Origin: Nanobdellota archaeon
GTDB lineage: Archaea > Thermoproteota > Nitrososphaeria > Nitrososphaerales > Nitrosopumilaceae
Length of the DNA: 7,965 bases
Assembly (NCBI GenBank): GCA_012030815.1
Contig: JAAUVF010000037.1
Span: 1 to 7,965 of the forward strand
Reading direction: 5' to 3'
Below the pieces are notes generated by a model that was not told the DNA's origin, searched no databases, and saw only the letters and a list, made by a program, of their open reading frames with translations. Shown here one piece after another: positions 1 to 5,594 of this stretch. The stretch's first letter is position 1. Every line of letters starts with the position of its first letter. Position numbers and translations under genes: made by a program.

Positions 1-1
1 A

Positions 2-112
2 CATCTTGATTACATTTGGGCAGATTATGAAACGGCTATGGAAAAAACAACATTTGATAATGCAAAATCAATTTTAACTAAATCAAAAATATTACTTGGA
101 AAGACTTTGTAG
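2..112 (+). CDS. 3' end of an unknown gene (partial)
   Basis: An open frame runs in from the left edge and ends at TAG 110-112, giving 36 visible residues that begin HLDYIWADYE and end KSKILLGKTL. The tail is mixed charged and amphipathic, with no cysteine motif or membrane segment. It faces pyrF and overlaps the pyrF 3' end by 21 bases, a tight convergent arrangement seen several times in this window. I cannot assign a family from so short a tail. That it is coding at all is an inference from codon usage and from the stop placed just inside pyrF. Confidence 0.5.
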   Translation, partial: HLDYIWADYETAMEKTTFDNAKSILTKSKILLGKTL

Positions 113-829
113 TTGTAATTCTTTTAAAACAGATATAGGGTTTTTATCGTTAATTATAGTCCTGCCTACAATAAGATAATCAGTGCCAGCTGAGAGGACA
201 TTTTTAGCACTTCCTCCTTGAGTGCCAATACCAGGTGAAAAAATATCCAATCTAGTGCCTGCTTTTTTATGACAGAATTGAATAATTTCTGGAAATGTTG
301 CACCTACTACAATTCCATCAACTTTAGATGTAATTGCCCAATCTAAGAATAATTGATAGAGTTTTTGATTTTGATTCTTGATTTCCATATCGTATGATAA
401 TTTTGCTTCAGGTGCGCTCATATGACATAATGTGATAACACCCTTGTTTTCCTTGTGAGATGATTTTACTAGTTGTTTTAGACTATCCAATCCCATTATG
501 GGGTTAGCAATTACTGCATCAAAACCTAAATTCCAAAGATGTTCAGTAGTGACTTTATTTGTATTACCAATATCATTTAACTTAATGTCTGCAATTGTTT
601 GTAATCCATAATTATGAGCAGTCTTATTTATTTTAGAAATTTCCTTAAAACCCAATGGCAATAATAAATGAAAGTTTAGTTTTATTCCACATAGATACGG
701 ATGTAATGTTTTGATATTTTGAATAGTTTTAGCAGTTAAGTTGGTTACAGATGAATCATAGTCATTAGCAAGAATAATTTTGCCATTTGTTTTTGAGATT
801 TTAGAGAGTCTAGTTTTGAAGGTGGCCAT
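92..829 (-). CDS. pyrF: Orotidine 5'-phosphate decarboxylase
   Basis: Decarboxylates OMP to UMP, the last step of de novo pyrimidine synthesis, in the cytoplasm. All active-site elements of the family are visible. Numbering from the first of two possible starts (833-835): D25, K52 (GIKLN), the catalytic D83-x-K85-x-x-D88 with T92 after it, S140, the phosphate-binding PGIGTQGG at 201-208, and GR at 224-225. Spacing matches the compact archaeal enzyme, and about 245 residues is slightly long for that group. Two starts lie two codons apart (835 and 829); I chose ATG 827-829, giving MATFKTRL, because it lessens the overlap with the upstream gene. The upstream gene ends at 810, so the two overlap by 20-26 bases and are probably co-transcribed. 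The 3' end overlaps a convergent gene. No key residue is missing. Confidence 0.95.
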   Translation of the reverse strand: MATFKTRLSKISKTNGKIILANDYDSSVTNLTAKTIQNIKTLHPYLCGIKLNFHLLLPLGFKEISKINKTAHNYGLQTIADIKLNDIGNTNKVTTEHLWNLGFDAVIANPIMGLDSLKQLVKSSHKENKGVITLCHMSAPEAKLSYDMEIKNQNQKLYQLFLDWAITSKVDGIVVGATFPEIIQFCHKKAGTRLDIFSPGIGTQGGSAKNVLSAGTDYLIVGRTIINDKNPISVLKELQLQSLSK

Positions 830-1487
830 AATCAACCAAGGGATGTGTGTCTTTTAATTTTATAATTTTGATATAAGAATAACCATGTTCAGAGGGATTA
901 TCTACAAACGAAGGTTCAGATCCATTATTAGTAGTGAATTTTAAAAATGGTTTTCCAGGATCTGTGCCAAGAACTACATGACAAAAATAGGAAGAACCTT
1001 CTTCATTAAAATTCATAAAAACTCCAACAAGCCATTGATTTGCATGTGGGAATAAAAACAACGGAAATGGAATTTCCTCAAAACCCCAAGTAAGTTTTGC
1101 AAGACTAGATAAATCTTCAAGCTCAATTGGTAAATATCTGTCAGTAGTTCCATTTCCAGGTTTTAGTGCAGCTGGAAGTGACTTTATTCTTACAATAGGA
1201 GAGTATAGTTTACTTGCATCAGAAGTAGAATTTACAATATCTGATTCTTCTTTACCACCTTTCAATCCATAACAAATGTAATGACCTTCATTTTCAAATG
1301 GGGTGTAATACACTATTGGTTTTTCTTTTAGGATATCCATTTGAACTGATAAAACTTTTTTCCCATTATGATCATGTAGAAATGATACACGAGGTGCACG
1401 TTCAAGAGCACATACGAGCCTAGAAAACTCTAATGTAGAAGAGACTTCAATGTAACGAGGAAATTTATCCACAATTAATTTATCCAC
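810..1487 (-). CDS. Conserved-looking hypothetical protein upstream of pyrF
   Basis: A 225-residue soluble protein with no signal peptide, membrane helix or metal motif, and I do not recognise the family. It is rich in short beta-type stretches and aromatic residues. A His-Asp-His cluster (HDHNGKK) lies near residue 38, and glycine/proline-rich turns such as KPGNGTTDR and GTDPGKPF suggest a compact beta-rich fold. The start is GTG 1485-1487, with a TATA-like TTTAATTTA centred 25 bases upstream. The first five codons are nearly repeated, so GTG 1470-1472 is a second possible start. It begins about 50 bases after the purA stop and overlaps pyrF by 20-26 bases, so a link to nucleotide metabolism is possible but only inferred from position. 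Confidence 0.75.
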   Translation of the reverse strand: MDKLIVDKFPRYIEVSSTLEFSRLVCALERAPRVSFLHDHNGKKVLSVQMDILKEKPIVYYTPFENEGHYICYGLKGGKEESDIVNSTSDASKLYSPIVRIKSLPAALKPGNGTTDRYLPIELEDLSSLAKLTWGFEEIPFPLFLFPHANQWLVGVFMNFNEEGSSYFCHVVLGTDPGKPFLKFTTNNGSEPSFVDNPSEHGYSYIKIIKLKDTHPLVDYGHLQN

Positions 1488-1507
1488 AAATAATTTTTGT
1501 AGAATAC

Positions 1508-1516
1508 TAAATTAAA
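1508..1516 (-). promoter_or_regulatory. TATA-like element for the 225-residue gene
   Basis: On the minus strand this reads TTTAATTTA, centred 25 bases before GTG 1487. That spacing would put the transcript start at the start codon (leaderless). It lies in the 50-base gap after purA, so this gene and pyrF may be transcribed independently of purA. Confidence 0.5.
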
Positions 1517-1537
1517 CTTACCCTAAAATTTTTCAGG

Positions 1538-2539
1538 CTATTTTCTTCTGTCAATGATTTCATTGACATTAGGTCCTGTTCCAATTATAGTTACAGGCGT
1601 GTTTAATTTTTGTTCAATATTATTTATGAATGATTGAGCATCGCTTGAGAGTTCATCAAAAGATGTTTTGCTTGCACAATCTGGAAATAACACATCTAAT
1701 TTTGTGATAGAAATTTGAGTTGCACTATTAAGCATGATTGCACGCCTAGCTAAATCAAAATCAAAATCAGCCGCACGTCTTTGTCTTCCGGTGACGGTTC
1801 CAAATTCAGACCAACCTTTACTTTCAGCTTCTTCAAGCGTAAGTTCTTTGGCTAACGGTCCTGTACCGACACGCGTAACATATGCTTTGAAAACAACAAT
1901 TACTTCATCGACTTTTTTTGGTCCGAGCCCAACATCAGCACAAATTCCTGAGGCTGTAACATCTTTTGAAGTAACAAAAGGATATGTGCCGTGCCATAAA
2001 GAAAGAAAAGTTCCTTGAGTTCCTTCAACTAGTACATTTTGATTCAAAGAGAGAGCAGAATTAATTTCAGCAGGAACATCCACAATCAACGAAGATAATG
2101 AATCTACATCTTTTGCAAGTTTTAAAATTCTCATTGCTCTATCTGCATTTGCAGGGCCTGTGCCAGAACCAGTACTACCAATTTTTTCTTTTAGTTCTCC
2201 CTTTGAATCACGAGTTAGATGGCTTTCTTCGATAATTCCACAGTGTTTATCAATAAATGCACGACCAGATGCATCAAAATCTTGAATTTCTTTTAGTAAA
2301 ACACTTGGGTTGATTACTACACCAGGACCAATCATGACTTTGGCATCTTTATTTAAAAATCCACTTGGGAGCATTCTAACTTTGTATGTTTTATTACCAT
2401 CCTTAATTGTATGACCTGCATTTGGACCTGCTCCACCTCGAACAATAATTTTTGGATTGTCCTTTATTGCCAAATAGGATATTATTTTTCCCTTACCTTC
2501 ATCACCAAAAAATCCACCAATAACAACAGTAGAAGTCAT
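1538..2539 (-). CDS. purA: Adenylosuccinate synthetase (short archaeal form)
   Basis: Joins IMP and aspartate using GTP to make adenylosuccinate, the first committed step from IMP to AMP. The protein has 333 residues, like the short archaeal enzymes and about 100 shorter than typical bacterial ones. Visible motifs in order: GFFGDEGKGK (9-18) with catalytic D13; GAGPNAGHT (36-44) with catalytic H43; GSTGSGTGPA (121-130); EGTQG then HGTYPFVTS (172-191); RVGTGP (223-228); EFGTVTGRQRR (245-255), the IMP/GTP site loop; and ITKLDVLF (278-285), the guanine-recognition segment. All expected catalytic residues are present. The start is ATG 2537-2539, with a TATA-like element 25 bases upstream. The 225-residue gene and pyrF follow on the same strand, making a purine/pyrimidine synthesis block. 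Confidence 0.97.
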   Translation of the reverse strand: MTSTVVIGGFFGDEGKGKIISYLAIKDNPKIIVRGGAGPNAGHTIKDGNKTYKVRMLPSGFLNKDAKVMIGPGVVINPSVLLKEIQDFDASGRAFIDKHCGIIEESHLTRDSKGELKEKIGSTGSGTGPANADRAMRILKLAKDVDSLSSLIVDVPAEINSALSLNQNVLVEGTQGTFLSLWHGTYPFVTSKDVTASGICADVGLGPKKVDEVIVVFKAYVTRVGTGPLAKELTLEEAESKGWSEFGTVTGRQRRAADFDFDLARRAIMLNSATQISITKLDVLFPDCASKTSFDELSSDAQSFINNIEQKLNTPVTIIGTGPNVNEIIDRRK

Positions 2540-2560
2540 AATCTCGAACTCAAATTTCGT

Positions 2561-2569
2561 TTATTTAAG
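2561..2569 (-). promoter_or_regulatory. TATA-like element for purA
   Basis: Minus-strand CTTAAATAA, centred about 26 bases before the purA ATG. No Shine-Dalgarno sequence lies between them, consistent with a leaderless transcript. Confidence 0.5.
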
Positions 2570-2588
2570 CTAAAGTGGTGTCAGATGA

Positions 2589-2597
2589 TTTAATATT
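2589..2597 (+). promoter_or_regulatory. TATA-like element for the helical-repeat gene
   Basis: TTTAATATT, centred 27 bases before TTG 2620. It supports that TTG as the real start of the frameshifted downstream gene. It lies back to back with the purA promoter. Confidence 0.4.
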
Positions 2598-2619
2598 CAA
2601 TAAAAAATAGAATTGATCG

Positions 2620-3071
2620 TTGGCAGGACCAAATTATGCAGGAAATATCATAGTAATTTTAGCAAATCTTCCAGATTTTCTCAGAATACCTGTGTTAAAA
2701 AAAGAATGGTAGAGTTTTTCTCAATGAGTGATGCAGAAAAAAATGAAATAATCAATAATGCACTAGAAGCTGGACCCACCATTCCTTTTCCAAATTTTGC
2801 CAAACTATTCAAAACATGGTTAGAGATCTTGACTACATTACCAGAACAACAACGAAATGGATTATTTTCAGGATACATTAATGAGGTTTCAAAATCTCCA
2901 CAAAAATTAATTGAATTTAATTTAGATGGAATTCTAGAAATTTTCTTAACTTTGAAAGAGGATGAAAAAGAGATTCTGATACAGTCAATCAAGAAGATAG
3001 TTAATGATCTTGACATAGAAGAAAAAAGAAAATTAATGCTAGTTATACCAGATAATGCAAAAAGCATTTGA
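2620..3071 (+). CDS. Unknown all-helical protein, frame broken near the N-terminus
   Basis: I do not recognise the family. Two frames join into one protein if one A is added to the A7 run at 2697-2703. The first frame runs from TTG 2620 (AGPNYAGNIIVILANLPDFL...VLKK) and closes at TAG 2710-2712. The second continues with RMVEFFSMSDAEKNEI and runs to TGA 3069-3071. The joined product is about 150 residues. As the sequence stands, the intact part starts at ATG 2706 or 2724 (about 120 residues). The body is amphipathic helix with a loosely repeated unit, best seen as WLEILTTLPEQQRNGLF and ILEIFLTLKEDEKEILI. This suggests a helical-repeat scaffold, perhaps for protein binding. There are no membrane segments and no catalytic motif. 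It converges on the YggX-like gene with only 3 bases between the stops. Confidence 0.65.
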
Positions 3072-3074
3072 ATT

Positions 3075-3356
3075 TTAGGCACCTGGAGGCTTGTCAGGTT
3101 TTCTATTATCTTCATTTGTATAGTCTATAATTTCGCCTTCAGGAGTAAGTACACCTGCAAAGATTTTTTCATGTTTTTTTAAGAGTTTTCTATGATCTGG
3201 CATGGACATATCTAGTCGCATTTCATTCATCACCATTACGCGGTATTCTTTCCATTCAGCCCAACACTTGTTGCAAACAGGATACTTTTCAGCAACCATA
3301 TCTAGTTGATCATTATCAGGGATAGAGTTTTTACATTTTGTACAAGTTCGACTCAT
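3075..3356 (-). CDS. YggX-like Fe(II)-trafficking protein with N-terminal zinc ribbon
   Basis: A 93-residue protein. Residues 31-66 (CWAEWKEYRVMVMNE...HRKLLKKHEKIF) follow the pattern of the YggX family, whose E. coli member has AWAQWQHKQTMLINE...HRKLLEQEMVNF. The E. coli protein is linked to protecting iron-sulfur proteins from oxidation and to iron handling. Here the N-terminus carries two CxxC pairs, C5/C8 and C28/C31, which should bind zinc or iron; E. coli YggX has only a single N-terminal cysteine. The C-terminus adds a charged, proline-rich tail ending KPDKPPGA. The start is ATG 3354-3356. A/T-rich promoter-like sequence lies at 3381-3400. It is convergent with the helical-repeat gene and divergent from the small zinc-ribbon gene. 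The homology is solid; the biochemical role in archaea is inferred. Confidence 0.75.
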   Translation of the reverse strand: MSRTCTKCKNSIPDNDQLDMVAEKYPVCNKCWAEWKEYRVMVMNEMRLDMSMPDHRKLLKKHEKIFAGVLTPEGEIIDYTNEDNRKPDKPPGA

Positions 3357-3402
3357 AGACTATAACAAAAAAGAACTCCTTTTATCTTTTATTAAATAAA
3401 AA

Positions 3403-3462
3403 TGGATTTACTTGATTACATTCAGGCAAATTGGTTACCTAAAAATGAATCAAGTAAATTCA
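3403..3462. repeat. 15-bp inverted repeat (hairpin candidate) in a divergent spacer
   Basis: Bases 3403-3417 (TGGATTTACTTGATT) pair with 3448-3462 (AATCAAGTAAATTCA). The core 12 bp are perfect and the outer part adds one G-U and two more pairs; the loop is 30 bases. It sits between the YggX-like gene (minus) and the small zinc-ribbon gene (plus). A TATA-like CCTTTTATC at 3378-3386 lies about 25 bases before the left arm, so a short structured transcript starting near 3407 is possible. It could instead be a two-site operator for one or both neighbours. The rest of the 183-base spacer shows only A/T-rich promoter sequence. Confidence 0.4.
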
Positions 3463-3510
3463 ACATTTCTGGATTATATGATGGACAATGATGGTTCTTG
3501 AATGTAAAGT

Positions 3511-3520
3511 AATAATAAAT
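3511..3520 (+). promoter_or_regulatory. TATA-like element for the small zinc-ribbon gene
   Basis: AATAATAAAT centred 25 bases before GTG 3540. This supports that GTG, which is the only usable start before the preceding in-frame stop. Confidence 0.5.
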
Positions 3521-3539
3521 AACAAATGCAAAATCAAGT

Positions 3540-3749
3540 GTGAAAATAAAATGTCCAAAATGCAAGAAAAATGCAGAATTGGCAATGGATTTTTCTGTAG
3601 TAAAATGTGAAAATTGCGATTTAGATATGAGTTATGGAGAATATGTCAAGTTTATAGCTCATAACGAAACAAAATATTCAGATATACTTGGAGACTATAC
3701 AGGCAGTACAGAAGGTCAGGCAGCAGGATCTTTGGATGAATGGGATTAA
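3540..3749 (+). CDS. Small zinc-ribbon protein
   Basis: A 69-residue protein that opens with a four-cysteine ribbon: CPKC at 5-8 and CENC at 23-26, separated by 14 residues. This is the spacing of a rubredoxin-type zinc knuckle as found in many small archaeal nucleic-acid- or protein-binding ribbons. The rest (YGEYVKFIAHNETKYSDIL, then a Gly/Ser/acidic tail ending GSLDEWD) is hydrophilic and has no recognised domain. The start is GTG 3540-3542. The membrane-protein gene follows 60 bases downstream on the same strand with its own promoter-like sequence. Zinc binding is well supported by the motif; no function can be assigned. Confidence 0.75.
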   Translation: MKIKCPKCKKNAELAMDFSVVKCENCDLDMSYGEYVKFIAHNETKYSDILGDYTGSTEGQAAGSLDEWD

Positions 3750-3775
3750 CAACATGGTAAAATCATTCAGCAGAT

Positions 3776-3786
3776 TAAAATAATTA
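3776..3786 (+). promoter_or_regulatory. TATA-like element for the membrane-protein gene
   Basis: TAAAATAATTA, centred about 28 bases before TTG 3810, in the 60-base gap after the zinc-ribbon gene. Confidence 0.35.
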
Positions 3787-3809
3787 GATTGTTAAATTCT
3801 TAATTATCA

Positions 3810-4446
3810 TTGGAATTTCTACTAGAAAACATACTGAATTTAATTGGATTTTTAGTAGGACTTGCAATAGGAATAATGTCATTAATTGGATTTAGAAACA
3901 CAGGGAGTCCAACATTATTTAGATTAACAATTGCATTTTTTCAATTAGTGCAGGATTTTGTGTAATATGGATAGGATATATGATTGAAGATTTTGTAATA
4001 CAATCAGGTAACATAGAAAGATGGATTCAAACTTTAGGAATTGTAATTCAGACAGTAGGATATTTCTTTATAGCATTTTCACATAGCATTAAATCATTTT
4101 TCCAAAATCAAGATATTTTAGATCAGTTGGAATTTTTCCATTGTTTTTGGTATCATCTGTACAGATAGAACACATCTTTAGATCTGTTTCATTTATTTTA
4201 CTTGCTTATGGAGCAATTGAAACAATGTTATCATATTTTGAAAACAAAAACAAAGGAGCAATATCCGTAGCTGTTGGATTAGCTCTGTTGGCACTTGGAG
4301 AATTTTTAAGCTGGTATTCATTTGTCTTCCCAGAATCCATATTGTATTCAATTTCTATGACTATCAAAATCGGAGGGCTAATTGCGTTATTTATCCCAGT
4401 AAGCAGGATACCACTAACTAAGATAAAATTTGATGATTTAGATTAA
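3810..4446 (+). pseudogene. Seven-helix membrane protein, broken by two frameshifts
   Basis: Three consecutive fragments in different frames form one integral membrane protein. The first runs from TTG 3810 (EFLLENILNLIGFLVG...) to a stop at 3963-3965. The second carries FSISAGFCVIWIGYMIEDFV to a stop at 4166-4168. The third runs from about 4102 (PKSRYFRSVGIFPLFLVSS...) to TAA 4444-4446. One extra T in the T6 run at 3936-3941 and one in the T5 run at 4097-4101 join them into about 212 residues with roughly seven hydrophobic helices and a charged tail ending LTKIKFDDLD. Cytoplasmic-membrane location is clear; the family is not recognised. A winged-helix gene follows on the same strand, so a membrane sensor with a regulator is conceivable. 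Sequencing error is the likelier cause of the breaks, but real decay cannot be excluded. Confidence 0.6.
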
Positions 4447-4509
4447 TTATGATCTAGGCTCAAATTAATTACAAAATCAAAATTTGTCAAATTCTTTTAT
4501 CTTTTTGGT

Positions 4510-4523
4510 ATATTGCAAAATAT
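4510..4523. promoter_or_regulatory. Small dyad upstream of the winged-helix gene
   Basis: ATATT and AATAT arms flank GCAA, a perfect 5-bp dyad. It overlaps the best TATA-like stretch (GTATATTGC, 4508-4516) before the winged-helix start at 4572. A self-regulating operator would sit here, but five-base A/T arms are common by chance in this DNA. Confidence 0.2.
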
Positions 4524-4571
4524 CAACTGACTCTCATAGAAATTCTGAGAATAGTGTATACGGGAATATCA

Positions 4572-4858
4572 ATGACAGAATATAGAACACATATGAAAAT
4601 CATAGGCGATATACTATCTACTACTCGTGATGACCTCCAAGATGAAGATGGAGCCTCAGTAACATATCTAATTAGAAAAGCTAACGTTTCACATTCTAGA
4701 ATATCCAGAATTTTAAAGACTCTAGTATCTCAGGGATTGTTAGAACAAGCTGAGACAAATGGCTCAAATAAATATAGAATTAGTCCATCTGGAAGAGAAT
4801 TTCTTCAAGCATATTACACATTCACGTCTTTGCAGATAATTTTGGATTAACAATTTAA
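4572..4858 (+). CDS. Winged-helix transcriptional regulator (HTH_45-like), C-terminal frameshift
   Basis: A small winged-helix DNA-binding protein of the type greatly expanded in Thaumarchaeota. The order is: helix 1 YRTHMKIIGDIL; the HTH SVTYLIRKANVSHSRISRILKTLVSQGLLE; and a wing ending NKYRISPSGREFLQAY. As it stands the frame ends at TAA 4848-4850 with the tail FTSLQIILD. Adding one T at TT 4821-4822 gives FHVFADNFGLTI and a stop at 4856-4858, the kind of F-FA--FGL ending I know from this family, so I prefer that end (95 residues). I chose ATG 4572; GTG 4554 in the same frame is possible. The gene follows the membrane protein by 125 bases and meets the minus-strand acidic ORF tail to tail. 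DNA binding is well supported; its target is unknown. Confidence 0.8.
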
Positions 4859-4953
4859 TCTTCTATTTCTTCAAATTCATCTAAATCATCATCAAAATCA
4901 TCTTGAAATTCGGTATCCTCATACTCAGACGATGAACTAGACATGTCTATCAT
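4855..4953 (-). CDS. Tiny, very acidic ORF
   Basis: A short frame encodes 32 residues from ATG 4951-4953, or 29 from ATG 4942-4944. The shorter form starts MSSSSSEYED and ends LDEFEEIED. It has 15 acidic residues of 29, five serines in a row, and no lysine or arginine. A TATA-like run (GTTTTTTAA on the minus strand, 4970-4978) precedes it. Its TAA lies in the same TTAA as the restored stop of the convergent winged-helix gene, which suggests both ends are real. Strong acidity fits a disordered interaction tail or a mimic of nucleic-acid charge, but no function is known to me and chance coding remains possible. Confidence 0.4.
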   Translation of the reverse strand: MIDMSSSSSEYEDTEFQDDFDDDLDEFEEIED

Positions 4954-5042
4954 AAGAAAATTCTGTCAGTTAAAAAACTTATTCAAACGGAAATGAATAA
5001 TTTACTAATGTTGGTAAAACAATTGAAAAATCACAGATAATG

Positions 5043-5051
5043 AATTATAAC
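5043..5051 (+). promoter_or_regulatory. TATA-like element for the THUMP gene
   Basis: AATTATAAC, centred 29 bases before TTG 5076. It favours that start over ATG 5040, which has no comparable element at the right distance. Confidence 0.35.
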
Positions 5052-5075
5052 ACGAGAAAGGATCTTGAAAATACT

Positions 5076-5594
5076 TTGAATCTAATAATTACGTGTGCCA
5101 GACATTTAGAATTAGAAACTAGACAAGAAATTACAAGCATTTTAGATAAAATCGGTGATTCAGAACCAAAGATAACCATTACAAACATGTCTGGAATTTT
5201 GACTGCTGAAACAAAATTGGACCCAATGGATGTGGTAAAAAAATTAAAGAAATGATAGTAGATGAACCATGGAGTATTAGATATTCTTTAAGAATTATCC
5301 CAATTCAAAAAATTACAGAAACAAAGATTGAGAGTATAGAAGATGGAATTTCAGATTTAATCAAAGCGATTTCTCCTGAAGAGTCATACAGAATATCAAT
5401 TGAAAAGAGAAATTCAGATATTTCAAGTCAGGAATTGATTTCAATGATAGCAAAAAAATTAAAAACAAAGTATCATTAGAATTTCCGGATAAAGTTATAC
5501 TAGTAGAGATTTTAGGAAATAAAACAGGTATTGCAGTTGTTAAAAAACAGACATTTTGAGCGTAGAAAAAACAAAGAGAAGTATGTCAGAGTAA
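5076..5594 (+). pseudogene. Tan1-like THUMP-domain protein, broken by three frameshifts
   Basis: Three or four frame fragments make one THUMP protein of about 173 residues when one A is added to each of the runs 5237-5243 (A7), 5452-5458 (A7) and 5542-5547 (A6). The restored order is MNLIITCARHLELETRQEI, then ITNMSGIL, VKKIKEMIVDEPWSIRY, then the THUMP core ESYRISIEKRNSDISSQEL (about 103-121), VSLEFPDKVILVEILGNKTG (133-152) and the tail TDILSVEKTKRSMSE. Yeast Tan1 is a THUMP protein that partners Kre33 in acetylating tRNA cytidine 12; archaeal THUMP proteins of this kind probably bind tRNA similarly (inference). TTG 5076 is chosen because the protein then starts at the conserved-looking strand; ATG 5040 would add 12 residues. 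Uncorrected, the open pieces are 5040-5255 and 5252-5479. The restored end overlaps the convergent Cgi121 gene by 9 bases. Confidence 0.75.

Noticed and set aside
2..34. Similarity between the first bases of the window and 3411-3434 (both contain CTTGATTACATT)
   Set aside because: Only 12 identical bases with scattered matches after. In A/T-rich DNA of this length a few such pairs are expected by chance.
1462..1489. Two TTATCCACA sequences 15 bases apart, identical to the bacterial DnaA box
   Set aside because: All neighbours are archaeal and archaea do not use DnaA. The copies are explained by the repeated first codons of the 225-residue gene, and no origin-type A/T cluster or orc1/cdc6 gene is near.
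1734..2018. Plus-strand ORF of 94 codons inside purA
   Set aside because: It is antisense to a strongly conserved enzyme, with no promoter and a low-complexity product.
2613..2705. N-terminal extension from TTG 2613 to residue 31 in the frame of the helical protein
   Set aside because: The stretch is basic and Cys/Ser-rich, unlike the rest of the protein. The adjacent frame from TTG 2620 gives a sensible continuous N-terminus.
2681..3115. Minus-strand ORF of 144 codons opposite the helical-repeat gene
   Set aside because: It overlaps the YggX-like gene in another frame and is a shadow of the plus-strand gene; Ser-rich with no motif.
3402..3491. A 29-residue plus-strand ORF (MDLLDYIQANW...) in the YggX/zinc-ribbon spacer
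   Set aside because: It overlaps the inverted repeat, its TATA spacing is poor (about 20 bases) and nothing supports coding.
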